A DNA stretch of 64,000 nucleotides from Aquilaria yunnanensis (GCA_039654915.1 CM077600.1:29261992-29325991); one strand, 5' to 3'; numbered from the stretch's first letter, positions 51,846-63,744 are shown. The notes: generated from the sequence alone by a model not told the origin. Made by a program: numbers and translations.

Positions 51846-53497
51846 ATGACTGCAAAACCTTTCCATGGAAAAGCATTTATCTTCCTGTCAAAAATCTTGC
51901 TGCTCACGGCAGCGTGGAACAAGGCATTCTTTCGGAGGAAATTCAGCAGCTGCCAAGCATCAGCGCTCCGGAGAAACCTTTTTCCTGAGGATCATCAGGA
52001 ATCACTTGCAAGCAAATCTCTCATGTTTCATACCGAGGGCGCAATTCTAAGATCAACTTCACTCTTCCCTTACTTCTTCCTAGTAGCGTTTGAAGCTGGA
52101 GGTCCCTTAAGAGCACTGCTTCTGCTTCTTCTGTACCCTCTAGTTTGTTTGGCCGGAAGTGATATGGGGATGAAGATAATGGTTTTCGTCTGCTTCGTGG
52201 GGCTGAAGCAAAAGGACTTTCGAGTTGGAACATCGGTGTTGCCCAAGTTCTTCTTGGAGGATGTTGGGAGTGAAGCGTTTGAGATGGTGATGAAGTTTGG
52301 GAGCAGAACAGGAGTGAGTGACATGCCTAGAGTCATGGTGGAGAGCTTTCTCAGAGGCTACTTGGGAGTTGATGAAGTTGTAGGGCGGGAGCTCAAGGTG
52401 GTGTGTGGCCATTTTTCGGGTCTAATGGAGGAAAAACACACGGGTTGTGCTTCTTCATTTGATATTGGATTAATTGGTTGCTTCAGCAGCACTCCGAATC
52501 AGAACCTCCTCTCCAGTTGTAAGGTATGGAATTATTCTCTTCCTCCCCCCCCTTTTTTTTGTGGGCCCTGAAATATCTTTGATCATTCGTCAACTGAGAT
52601 TAATTTCTTCTTTCGTCTTGTCTTCCGTGCCAGGCAATGTATTTGGTAAGTGAAGCTGACAAGAAGACCTGGGAAATTCTTCCAAGAGGGAAATATCTGA
52701 AACCGCTGACTTTCCATGATGGAAGGGTAGCTTTCAGGCCAACCCCACTAGCTTCCCTCTTAATGTTCATGTGGATTCCAATGGGGCTACCCCTAGTTGT
52801 CATAAGATCAGCAGTTGGCCTTTCCTTGCCCTACAAGTTATCCATCCCAATCTTTTGCTTCACCGGCGCAACTGGCACTGCGACAATGTCGAGTTCATTC
52901 CACAAATCAGCAAACCAAGGTGGAAGAATCTACGTGTGCAACCACAGGACTTTGCTTGATCCAATCTACCTCTCCATGGCACTGATGAAACCTGTGACCG
53001 CGGCCACATACAGTCTGAGCCGGATTACGGAGCTGTTTGCTCCAATCAAGACCATCAGATTAACCCGAAACAGAGAGGAAGATGCAAGATAGATAGGGAA
53101 GCTAATGAGCCAAGGAGGGGAGCTGGCAATCTGCCCTGAAGGAACAACCTGCAGAGAGCCATATCTTTTAAGGTTCAGTCCTCTATTTGCGGAAATGGGA
53201 CAAGATATAGTTCCTGTGGCCATGGATTTCCAGGTTTCCATGTTCTACGGAACAACAGCAAGCGGGCATAAGTTTTTGGACCCCGTGTTTGTGTTCATGA
53301 ACCCAACAGCCCACTGTTCAGTGAAGATTCTGGAGAAGGTGCCAGATTGTTGGAGTTGCCATGGAGGTGGCAAATCGAAGTTTGAGGTTGCTAATTATGT
53401 GCAGGAACGGATTGCGGAGGCACTGGGATTTGAATGTACCTCACTGACAAGAAAAGATAAGTACTTGATCTTGGCTGGTAATGAGGGAAGGGTTTAG
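51846..53497 (+). pseudogene. GPAT3-like glycerol-3-phosphate acyltransferase broken by an in-frame TAG
   Basis: Two exons, 51846-52523 and 52634-53497 (GT-AG, phase 0). A TAG at 53090-53092, codon 379 of what would be about 513, interrupts the reading frame. The family acylates glycerol-3-phosphate at the ER, and land-plant members feed cutin, suberin or related extracellular lipids. The N-terminal HAD-like domain (FHTEGAILRSTSLFPYF) lacks the catalytic aspartates, as in GPAT1/2/3/5/7. Hydrophobic stretches follow (about 90-110 and 265-300). Acyltransferase block I, NHRTLLDP (His330, Asp335), precedes the stop; CPEGTTCREPYLLRFSPLF (block III) and VPVAMD (block IV) follow it, so the encoded protein should be inactive. 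No other lesion is visible and the sequence resumes in frame. This could be a recent pseudogene, a null allele or a base-call error. Confidence 0.9.
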
Positions 53498-53743
53498 TTA
53501 GCTAATGGTTGTTGCAATTTACCAAATGTTTGTCGTGTGATTGCTAAATCTAAATCCCAGCCCCATGGGAGAAATGACACAGATTGGAGCTTTTTTCTTT
53601 TTGGTGGGGGATTCAGGTGTAGCATATTCTTTTGTTAGTATTACAAATTCCAACCTAATGATTGCTGCAACATTGCACATGTTCCAGTTGCAATTTTTAA
53701 GAAAGCCTGCAAAAGAAAGGCTTCGGAAATCACCCATTTTATT

Positions 53744-54060
53744 TTAACTTAAATCAATTAACTTTAAAATGATTTATTTTGATTCTTGCATCTTTTTTAC
53801 TTGAGACAAAGTTTAATTAAAAGCCAATATTATGTAACTACAATAATCCATTGATAATACAATTTTTATAATTTTACTAAATTTTCATAGATTTTTCTAA
53901 TTTAAGGTATTAAAAAAGAAAAATTCATAAAAATTTAACAATATTATGAAAATTTACTTTCAAATGGATTATTGTATCTACAAAATATTAACTTTTAAAT
54001 AAAATTGGTTTCAAGTAAAAAAGATGTAAAAGTAAAAATAAGTCAATTGACTTAAATTAA
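53744..54060. mobile_element. Fold-back MITE downstream of the GPAT-like gene
   Basis: The two halves are reverse complements over almost their whole length, about 155 bp each. Examples are TTAACTTAAATCAATTAACT against TTAATTTAAGTCAATTGACT, GCATCTTTTTTACTTGAGAC against ACATCTTTTTTACTTGAAAC, and ACAATAATCCATT in both. AT-rich and non-coding. TTAA or TAA at the edges may be the target site; the superfamily is uncertain. Confidence 0.75.
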
Positions 54061-54133
54061 AACAAATTGACTCGTATTTTGGTATGGTAATTAACCAGTA
54101 AGCGACCCGGATGAAGAAACATATTTTTTATAT

Positions 54134-55390
54134 GGGAAAATTACCTAGACCCTTGAGGTTTAGGCAAGCCTAGATACTTGTGTCATTTCTATTTCAAATA
54201 TCTACACTTGCCCCCCTTTAAAAGTCAATTCCACCATCTACTGTTATTACAAAAAAGAGAAAATACTTATTTTTGCCCTCTTAGCTTTTTTCCCTGAAAA
54301 TAATGCCCCACCAACTTCTCCATCTAACAAGTTAGGCCCTATCCCCCTCCATCCATCCCCACTCCATTACATTCCTCCTCCTCCTCCTCCTCCTCAGCCT
54401 TCGCTTAGACATCACCTGGTAGCTGTTGACTCATCGACCGAGGAAAACTGGCCTCCACAAAGATCTCACCATCTGCCGCCTCACTAAGAACATAAACTAG
54501 CCTTCATGCCCAAGGAAGGCGAGATTACCATTAGAGCTCACACTCAATTCGGGAACAAAATAAGCCACCTTTGCTAGCCACATCCCTTGAATTTGCATCA
54601 TCCTTATACCCATCTCCTGATTTTAGGGCATAATCATCTGAAATCACAGAAACTAGAAGTAAAAGCTAACAATAGCCTTTGACTTACGGATTTTCAAACG
54701 ATTTGTAAGATAAGCACAATACTCAACCAACAAGAAAGTTAATCTTTGACTTCAAAAACTATAATAGTGTTGAACTTTGAAAATCTAACCCACCACAATG
54801 ATGGAAAGATATTAGGATATTAAGGTAACTAAAAAGGTAGCACAACTAAAAGAAGAATCAAGCGGTCCCTCTTTCCTCTTCTTCATCTCATCATACAACC
54901 CCTCTCACTTCGATTTCCAATACTTAGCCTCATCTTTCCTCTTTCCCCCTTCATGCTTTGACTTCTTCTTATGAGCCCTATCTTGATTACCTTCCTACTC
55001 ACTTCTAGGCCAGTGGATATTTGTGAGGGAAAATGATAAAATATAGATGCGCAGATGAGAAGAAGCAAATCGAATTCTCTTGGCGAGTGATGAATCACTC
55101 TCTTAGACATTGGTGATTCCACCACTTTCTTGCTTGAACTCATCCCCATCATTGATAAGAGGCTTGAGAGGCGAGAGTAAAGAAGAGGGAGATTCTAGCA
55201 ATTGTTTGTGAGGTTCAGGGATTTTTGGGTATTAGTATTGCTCTTATTAGATGCATAAATTGAAGGAAAAAAATTTCTAATAAAAAAGCATATGAGGGTT
55301 CAATCAGACTTTTTTTCTATATCAAAACAGTCATTAACAGAGTTAATGTTTTAGGAGCAAATGTAAGTATTTAAAATAGGGAAAAGAATG
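54134..55390. mobile_element. Probable Mutator-like element (element F), right end truncated
   Basis: The left arm (GGGAAAATTACCTAGACCCT..., with TATTTCAAATATCTACACTTGC near 54205) has an inverted counterpart at 55320-55385 (reverse complement CTATTTTAAATACTTACATTTGC). The outer ~45 bp of the right arm are missing where the putative Helitron starts. The interior has CTCCTCCTCCTCC runs and a minus-strand open segment (54883-55152). No target duplication can be checked because one end is gone. Confidence 0.45.
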
Positions 55391-56938
55391 GACTCTCTGT
55401 TTTAATTAATAAAAAATTGTGACCCACCTATAAATAGATATGAAAGCAGGTATTTTGGGCAAATGGTCTTTTCATAATTTTAACAAATTTAAAATTAATT
55501 TACAGACTAACACGTGTATTTCCTAATTGATTACAGAGCAACACGTGGCATTTTTCGCTTTTGCCCCTAATGAAGCACACGTGTTAGTTTGAGATTCGTT
55601 ATCCGTTTCGCTAAACAGATTTTACGGATTTCCATTTCTATATTCTCTTTTTCTTAACATGACACGTGTTTTTCTTAACATGACACGTGTCATATATATG
55701 ACACTACTTTATTTGAAAAACTACACCGCACTCAACCACGTCTAATTTATTTACATCCATTCATTTGTTTTCTAAACCACGTTTCCATTTCTTCTTAGGT
55801 CTTGGCAGTTTCTTTTTTTTTTTTCTTTTTTTGCAGTTACACTTGGAGGTTTCGATCCACTTCTTATACCACTTACGAATCCAGCACCCTTATCCACTAA
55901 AGTAATTATCCACTATTAACTCTTTACAACTATAAGTATATGTTTTAGAGCCATTTACATTAATTTGTTTTGAAAAATTCACACTGCAACCATTTTTCAG
56001 CGGGCAGACATTAAGCATCATCTTGGTTAGTTATCCAAGCGGTCACAACGCCCAAGCGGTCACAGCGCCCAAGCACCACAAGTCTTCTTTCTAGACCGCT
56101 ATTGCTTCTACACCAGTCACATGCATCAGTAATTTCAATTTTTTTGACAAAAACAACATATCTCACTCACTCATGCAATTCACACGAAAATCTCAATTTT
56201 CTACTCAGAAGCAAGTGCATTTGGAAGGACGACCAAATTTGAAGACAGGTATGAATATTCTTTTTTTTTTTTTTTCTTAATGAACCTTTTTAAGTATAGT
56301 TATTTACAATGCTTTACTGTGCATTCATGGCAGATCAATCAGCAGATAGGGAGAGCAAGAAAAGTGGATATCAAATACTCAAAATATCGAGACAATGTAA
56401 GAAATAATTGTCCTACGTCCAATTTCCATTTACATAGTATTATCAGACTATTAATAACACAAGTATTGTTGTTTGCAGATAGTTATCAGAATCAGCAATA
56501 TTAGCAGCTTCACATCTATATCTAAGCCCCAACAACGTAAAGGTAGCTATTTCCTTAGTCCTATACTTTCTTCTTATCAACCAAAAAATAGTTACTGACT
56601 ATATTCTTTTCTACTAACAGGTTCCATTGACTGTAAACAAACAAGACCATGAGCAGCAGTTTAAAACAATTTCCAGGTTCCTACTTCCTATTTAATTATT
56701 ACAATCTTTCCTATTTTACATGTGAAGTATATGATGGACTGTCTTTGTTAGTAAAGCAGATATGTTGTGAAAGTGTTTAAACAAAGTATAAACTACTTAT
56801 AAAAGATCTAGAATTTTAGGCTTCCTTGCATATTGACTAACTACTTACAGCCAAGATTAGTAACTATGGAAAAGTATTGTGGCTCATTTTTTTCTTTTCA
56901 AACATCCATTACTTCTTTGCTGGTTTATACTTTACTGT

Positions 56939-58057
56939 CAAACTGCAATGACTGTAATTATTGTTTCTTACATAACTTTATGCAATAACTACAATTACTT
57001 TTTTTTTTGTGTGTGTTAAGGAGCACACAATATAGTCATATGGTTAATTTTATTTCAATCCTAAATTTTAAATAGAACATCTTTTCATTTATCTGAGCTA
57101 ACCAAACACATATGCTTAACATTTTCATAGTTCTGCCACCAGCATCAGCAGCAACAACACTTTGAAACTAAAGTATCAGGTTGAAATTTAATTCTCAGTT
57201 TCTTAATATTATTGAAATATGTTATACAATGTTCTTTGTGCATAAATTGCAAGTCTGAAATTGAATTGTTTTTGCTAAAGTGAGGTTACTTTTTATACGT
57301 GGAAAATGCAATATGGTTTGAAAAAAAATTTCCCCACCAACATAAACATTTGAAGCCCCCAAACTTTGTTTCAGATTTAGCATATTCTGTTCTTTTTAAT
57401 ATTATCAGAATGCAGTTATGGATGCTCTATGGTTACTTTTATATTTCAAATTTTATCATACATGACTTATTTTTTAGTTTCAAAAAAATTTTATCACAGA
57501 AATGGAGGTTATTTTGATTGCATAATACAATGAGCTATCAAACTGCAATGACTGTAATTATTGTTTCTTACATAACTTTATGCAATGACTACAATTCTTT
57601 TTTTTTTTTGTGTTAAGGAGCACACAATATAGTCATATGGTTAATTTTATTTCAATCCTAAATTTTAAATAGAACATCTTTTCATTTATCTGAGCTAACC
57701 AAACACATATGCTTAACATTTTCACAGTTCTGCCACCAGCATCAGCAGCAACAACACTTTGAAACTAAAGTATCAGGTTGAAATTTAATTCTCAGTTTCT
57801 TAATATTATTGAAATATGTTATACAATGTTCTTTGTGCATAAATTGCAAGTCTGAAATTGAATTGTTTCTGCTAAAGTGAGGTTACTTTTTATACGTGGA
57901 AAATGCAATATGGTTTGAAAATGCAATATGGTTTTAATATTATCATAATGCAGTTATGGATGCTCTATGGTTACTTTTATATTTCAAATTTTATCATACA
58001 TGACTTATTTTTTAGTTTCAAAAAAATTTTATCACAGAAATGGAGGTTATTTTGATT
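56939..58057. repeat. ~0.55-kb direct tandem duplication within the Helitron
   Basis: 56939-57538 and 57539-58057 match almost base for base, from AAACTGCAATGACTGTAATT to GGAGGTTATTTTGATTGC. Copy 2 lacks about 80 bp around the AAACATTTGAAGCCCCCAAA stretch of copy 1. Both copies contain the exon-like CATCAGCAGCAACAACACTT segment with flanking CCACCAG and CAGGTTG splice-like motifs. Confidence 0.92.
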
Positions 58058-58585
58058 GCTTTTTCCAAACTATCCATCCATGGAACCAGAGTGCATTATA
58101 CTATGGAAAATAAAGAATGGGCTCTTTGGGCAAAACAGAAGCATAATTTAAACACTAACGGAATTCATGTTCAGAGACAAATAATAGGCAGAATAGCAAG
58201 CATACTAGATCACATAAGTTTAATTTGTCTTATAGACAAAAAAAAAAGAAAAAGAATTTCATACCTATCAACCAAAGAAGGCTAAAATTCCAGATGCTAT
58301 AAACAGCCATTATACTTTGGACCACAATCCTTTCTTTTCTTCTTCATATCCATCAATATACATGCTCATTATCTTGAAAAATTAATGTGACAAAAAAAAT
58401 AGGGCTAAGGTTATTTAAAAGAAATTACTCAGTTTGATGATACATAAAAAACAGAGAAGAAATTAGACAACTAGAACTTAACAGTAGAGTCACAGAAAAA
58501 AAAAGGCAAGAAAGGTCACTGACCAGGATCGAAAACGGAAAAGAGAAAGAACAAAGAAGGAGATGGAAAAGGAAAGAAAAATTAC

Positions 58586-58663
58586 CTTCGAAGTCTCACG
58601 GGCGTTCGAGGCGCGTGATTCGGTGACCCCATATGTCATCGTTCGTGGTGTAGTTTCGTTCAT
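58586..58663 (-). other. Candidate captured first exon inside the Helitron
   Basis: On the minus strand an ATG (58663) opens 26 codons (MNETTPRTMTYGVTESRASN and six more) ending at AAG|GTAATT, a good donor. The surrounding 58570-59110 is GC-richer, like a 5' UTR or promoter. I could not link it to a following exon, so it is most likely a fragment of a captured host gene. Confidence 0.3.
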
Positions 58664-60137
58664 CTACAACCCAAAAACAGAACTCTTTTAACAAGCGAAC
58701 CCCAAAAAACCTTTCTAAGACGCAGAAACAAAAATTTAGGGTTTCACGATTTCAACCACTAAATAGAAAAATCGGTTCAGATTTTGTGAAATTGGTTTAA
58801 AGGAAGTGAAATAGGAGAAGGAGAGGATGAAAGCTATCAAAGCGAATCAGATTTGTTGGAAAAAGTTTTATACCTAAAGTTGCACGGCAGATCTACAACA
58901 AACCATTTAGTTTTCGAAGAAACGAGTGCAGAGAAAATGAAAGATGATGAATTAAGGAATTAAATGATGCAAACAGATTTGAAACCTGGAAAAAAATATT
59001 CTGGTCAGGCGAAAGAGCTGCCGTGAAACTCATCGTCACTTACAAACTGGCTAGGTTTAGTGAGAGAAGTAGTGCCAAAGGAGAGGGAGAGGGAGAGGGA
59101 GACACAAATGGGGTTTTAGCTGAAAAAATAAATTTTATAGCTGATGGAAAGAGAAAACTCTTTTTTTGTTCCTGATCTCCTATTCATGTTACACTAATCA
59201 CCTCATACCTTTAAAACCTTCATTTAGAGCTGACTGGACCACCTTTCAAGTTTCAATATTTCTCCCCCTTTTTTTGGCCCTCCAATTCTATTGCTTAATT
59301 ATATTCGGTCATACAAATTTTAATTCGGGCCACTATTTTATGTACTATTTTAATTTTATTAATGCATTAGCTTTTGGTTGTTATAGTGATTCTCATTCAT
59401 TTACGTTTTAATTCGGGCAACAATTGTATGCACAATTTTAATTTTATTAATATATTATCTTTTAATAAATATAGTGCTTCTCATTTATTTATAATTGGGC
59501 CACATGTCTCTTGGTCCAAATTACTTTCATAAATTTATCTTTTACTACTAATTATATTGAGCCACATCACATAACAATTGGGGGACATGTTTTCCCTGTC
59601 CACTAATATTACATTTATTCATAGTTTTTTTAAACTATATTGAGTGACACCCTTTTGTTATTAGGCCACATCATTTTTTATTAGGTAACATTTTTCTTGG
59701 GCTATTCGAATATTTAATCTTAAACTATTTTTATACTGCTTGTAAATAAGTTTATTTTCTTCTTCAAATTTTAAACAGTTTCACTTCCTGTTATTATAAT
59801 TAAAATATATTAATTTTTGAAATAAAAAGGATAGAAACTTAATTTTAACATATTTTAAAAAAAAAATATTTCATCAATCAATAATTTTTAAACAAAATAT
59901 TACTAAGTAGGCTTTCACATTTACTTCTTTATTATCTCATATGCATTGATGTTATCTAATGATGAACATATTATTATTAATTGTGCATATTGTTAATGTT
60001 ATCATATATCTTTAATCATGTATTTTCCTCCTTTGTATTATGTTATATTGAATGCATTACATTCTTTTCTCAAAATGTTATGTTTAAGATCTAAGATATA
60101 CATTGAACAGAAGATGCATGTTTATATAAACTACTGT

Positions 60138-60154
60138 CCCGTCCGTTAGACGGG
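60138..60154 (+). other. Helitron 3'-terminal hairpin
   Basis: A 6-bp perfect stem (CCCGTC/GACGGG) with a 5-nt loop, 12 nt before the terminal CTAG. Position and shape fit Helitron 3' ends. Confidence 0.75.
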
Positions 60155-60328
60155 TTATGAAACTAGTTTTACAGTACTATCTAACTCGATTAACCAGCAG
60201 TATACTTTAGCCGATCCTATTCGAAACGGAGCGTTTCGGCGCCCAAGAAACAAATTTTTCTCCGCGAATGAAACCTAAAACGAAGCAGAGTCGTCCAACT
60301 GGGTGCCGTGTTTTGGGCAGGAATAGAA

Positions 60329-62225
60329 ATGGCGATGAAGCATCTAATTAACGGCGCAGGGGCAGTTCCAGTTTCATTGCCGATTGGGTTTTCCAGATTC
60401 TTCTCGCGGTCCTCTAATTACGTGGGTAAGCCGTCTCCTTGAGAAGCGTCAGTCGTGTCCCGCTTTTTCTTGTTGGGGTTTTAGGATCGACGAGCGATGT
60501 GACTCTAGGTGGCTACCATATAATAATGACTCAGGAAAGGTAGATCTTAATCGGGTTTGAAGGTTGAACTAAGCTTTTGGGCTGTTTATTCTCACTGCAC
60601 TGGGATTGGATTTGTGAAACGGGTTTGAAATTGAATATGCAGTGAAGGTAGGAATACCAGAGTTCCTGAATGGAGTCGGGAGGGGTGTGGAAGCTCATGC
60701 CGCGAAGCTGGAAACCGAGATTGGTGATTTCCACAAGCTGCTCGTTACCCGCACTCTCAAGCTCAAGAAACTTGGCATTCCCTGCAAACATGTATGTAAT
60801 TGACCTTGGTCCTTACTAGTTACCACACTCTTTCCTTTACTTACATTACATTCCAATTACTGACGATTATTATCTTCTGTTTCTCGACATGATTATGCTT
60901 GCATTCCTTTAATTTCTGGATTTAGCTGCCCTTAGCTGGAGTGTTCTGGATTTCTTTGCAGTAAGGAAAGAAAAGGAAGAAGAAACCCGAGCACTCTAGT
61001 CTCTGTAAACCTCTGTATGTCTGTTGCATCGATCATACCTCTTATCTCCTACCAAAGAAGAATTCTATTTACCCAGACTTTCACCCTCTTCAAATAAGTT
61101 GTCCTTTTGTTTTGTTTTATTTTTAGGTGAACATCCTCTCGGAGGAAAAGGAAAAACTCCTTTTTAGACGCATCACAACTGTTGACAACTATGTCAGTAG
61201 AATGTATCTTGAAAAATGAAGATGAGAAGTTACACTGAATAGCAGATTTGTACTTGGCATTTATTTTCTATATCATTTCCCTTTAAATTGTTATCTGTAT
61301 GATCAAAAACCCATCCTCTTCTTGGCTTCCCAGACTACCCAACGCTTCTAATCTTGACTTGTTAACTCTTATTTACTGCTTATTTCAACTTTAAAAACTG
61401 TCTTTTCTTTATCTTTCTTTAAACTTTTCTCATGACTCTCAGAAAACTGAAGCATTGTTCAAAAGGTTTTAGAAGCCCTGTTTCTAATCTTTCTGAATTT
61501 AAATTCATGGCCTTTCTCTGTCTGTTAGTAATTACTTGTGACGATGATGATTTTCTTCTGGTCATTCCCTCATGAGGACATAGTGCATTGAGCTTATCTG
61601 CTCGCTGCACTTTTGGATGGACTTATTCATTATTTTGACCTTTTCTCTTAGAAGTTTATTGACATTGTGAATTCTGTTCCAGTGATCCCAACTTGACTGG
61701 GATCATGGTGCCGTTGGTGATGGTGCTCTCCAAGGGAATTTTGACCTGTATTGGCTGAGATGCTTAGTCATTGTTTTTTTTTCAAAAAATGTATATATAT
61801 TTCCACGGTGATCTTTGTGTTGTTGCTGTTTTGGTGTGTGTTTGTGCTAATAGCATGCACTCGATGATTTTTGGTTTTGTTCTGATGGATTGATGGGTTC
61901 CACCTTTTCCTGGCTTTATTTTATTGTAGTTGTTGCTTATGCATAATGATTTGATTTTAGGGCTGATCTAGCATATGGAGAAAACTGGATAACAAAAACA
62001 AATAAATGATGCAAGCAAGCAAAGAATGGTTTAACAAATCAGATGACGAATTTCATACCATGTGAACATATGGTGTGGATAATTTTCAGTTGAACCCGGC
62101 TATTGGGATTGGTTACCCGTTAACTCTCTTTGTTATTGTTTCTGCAGAGAAAATTGATATTGGACTATGCGCACAAATATAGGCTGGGACTTTGGCGACC
62201 GAGAGCTGTGCCTGCAAAGGCATAA
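60329..62225 (+). CDS. IGR-motif protein, mS41/Fyv4-like mitochondrial ribosomal small-subunit protein
   Basis: Three exons, 60329-60425, 60643-60791 and 62148-62225; phases agree and the product is 107 aa. Residues 1-32 (MAMKHLINGAGAVPVSLPIG, then FSRFFSRSSNYV) look like a mitochondrial presequence: basic, Ser-rich and without acidic residues. The rest is the small helical domain named after its IGR signature, here PEFLNGVGRGVEAHAAKLET with V for I, followed by LKLKKLGIPCKHRKLILDYA and HKYRLGLWRPRA. In yeast Fyv4/mS41 this domain belongs to the mitoribosomal small subunit; the plant role is inferred. A second ATG at 60335 is possible. Intron 2 is 1.36 kb. The Helitron ends 163 bp before the start codon. 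Confidence 0.78.
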
Positions 62226-63687
62226 TATGACAAATATTTTGAGGAGCAGGCGAGGATCTGGCGATCATCAGCCACATGTTGGCACAGAGCTGTTGCTTGT
62301 AGGAATTCCTTGTCGTTGTACCTTAAACACCTTTCTTGTTTCAATGGAAAGTAGCTGTTTGCCCTGGTGTTTATGCAATTGGTTGAACTGCATATGATTG
62401 ACCTCCCCTCAACACAATACTCAAACCACCTTTTTCTTATTTCTAGAGGAGACACAGTAAGACCTTTGGATAAGTCTGGCTAGGGACTGGACGCGTATTT
62501 CTGTCGAGGCTTAGAACCCTAATCAGCCCTCAACTATCACCCATATGACTTTTCTATCCTTAAACTAAGATCGTTTTCAACTAGTCTTTGAATGACCACT
62601 TACAATACAATGTTATACGTTGCTGTAGATGAGTGGGTCTTGTGTTGCTTGAGGGGTAAGGAACAAAAACCTCATTGTCTCATATTTTAATTATTATTCT
62701 ATAATTGAATTGAATTTCAGGAGGCAGATTTTATTAAACTATAGGAATAAAGTTACGGAAAACAAGAATTAGGCTCTGATAGAATTAGGCAAAGATTGAG
62801 CAAAGCTTGGGGTTAAAACCCCCTTAAGGGCATTGTAGTTGAGCACAATTTTGATAAATCATGTGCTATTCTGGAATTGGCTTTAGGTCAAGTAGTACAA
62901 TACAAGCACGTAATGTAGGACTGTAAACAGGCAGGCTCCAACTCTGTTGGAACTTGGAAGGTGAATAGGATGGATAAAATTAAGGGGGATAGTTGTGATT
63001 ATTCCCATATATGTTGGAATGTGGATGTGGTAGGTAAAAGTTGCGAAAGCTAAGAGCACTTGTTTACTTATGGCCTAATTCCAAGGGTGCAATTAATGAG
63101 TGCAGTGAACCTATTATCCATAAATAAAGGGGGCTAATCGCTCGATAATAAGTACATCAGTTGGTCAAGTGCCACTGAGATCATTAAGTTTTTGGCCTCA
63201 GCCTGAGCCTCAACTCAGTGAGTCTCAATTCAAACTCCAAAAATATTAAGCCGAGGCCGAGCAGGAGCTCGCATTCGAAAATTATTTGTGGAATGCCCTT
63301 CACACGCCCACTCTCAGGCGCTGTTTCTATTACAGTAACAGGAAGGAAATCCGAAACCAGAGCAGGGTGAGTTTGGGTTAATTTAGGCAGCTAAATAACT
63401 GGATTAGATTGTTAATTTAAAAATGGGTTGTTATTAGGAGGTGCAAAGCAGCAATGCTGTTCTGCCTCCCTTCACTTGACCTTCCTTCTTCCAAAATCAA
63501 CTCTCCTCACAAACCTAATCCCCTTCCCGATCGCATCGCAGGCAAGCAAAGCAGCGAGAAATAGAAATTGTATTCAAAAGCGGGCAGGACTAGAAGGGCT
63601 CTTTCGTTTCCAGTTGTGGTTGCCGTGCCGAGGAGCGGATGATAATTTGATTTGGCGCTTCTTTTGATTGGTGGGACGAACATCGAC
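62226..63687. other. Intergenic, 3' flank of the IGR gene and 5' flank of the last gene
   Basis: No ORF or RNA gene recognised. The region 63427-63690 is GC-richer and may be the 5' UTR or promoter of the exon at 63688. Confidence 0.4.
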
Positions 63688-63744
63688 ATGGAGGTGCCAC
63701 CGGTGACTGTCGGAGCTTCATCCAGCTTTACTTCACTGTTGGAG
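63688..63744 (+). CDS. Possible first coding exon of a gene running off the window
   Basis: ATG GAG GTG opens 19 codons (MEVPPVTVGASSSFTSLLE) ending at GAG|GTATGG, a good donor in phase 0. The composition change just before it is typical of a plant 5' UTR. The following 256 bp are intron-like and AT-rich. I do not recognise the protein from 19 residues, and the next exon lies outside the window. Confidence 0.4.

Larger units (their letters stand above)
55394..60166. mobile_element. Probable non-autonomous Helitron
   Basis: The 3' end is diagnostic: a hairpin CCCGTC-CGTTA-GACGGG (60138-60154), then TTATGAAACTAG ending at 60166, followed by T, as Helitrons insert at AT and end in CTRR. The 5' region (TCTCTGTTTTAATTAATAAA, then GCAGGTATTTTGGGCAAATG and CACGTG words) resembles 5' parts of plant Helitrons as I recall them. 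The exact first base is uncertain because the preceding base is C, not A. Inside are exon-like segments, a 0.55-kb tandem duplication and a candidate first exon. No Rep/helicase motifs seen. Confidence 0.65.

Noticed and set aside
53090..53092. Programmed stop-codon readthrough of the GPAT-like TAG
   Set aside because: The context after the stop (TAGATAGGG) is not a known readthrough context such as CAATTA, and GPATs are not known to use readthrough; a mutation or base error is simpler.
61540..61780. Possible C/D-box snoRNA in the second intron of the mS41-like gene (ATGATGA near 61547; GTGATGG with CTGA near 61757)
   Set aside because: The first lacks a D box at suitable distance, the second has an imperfect C box, and neither has a terminal stem. 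A short hairpin (TGATCCCA/TGGGATCA, 61682-61704) is present but not enough.
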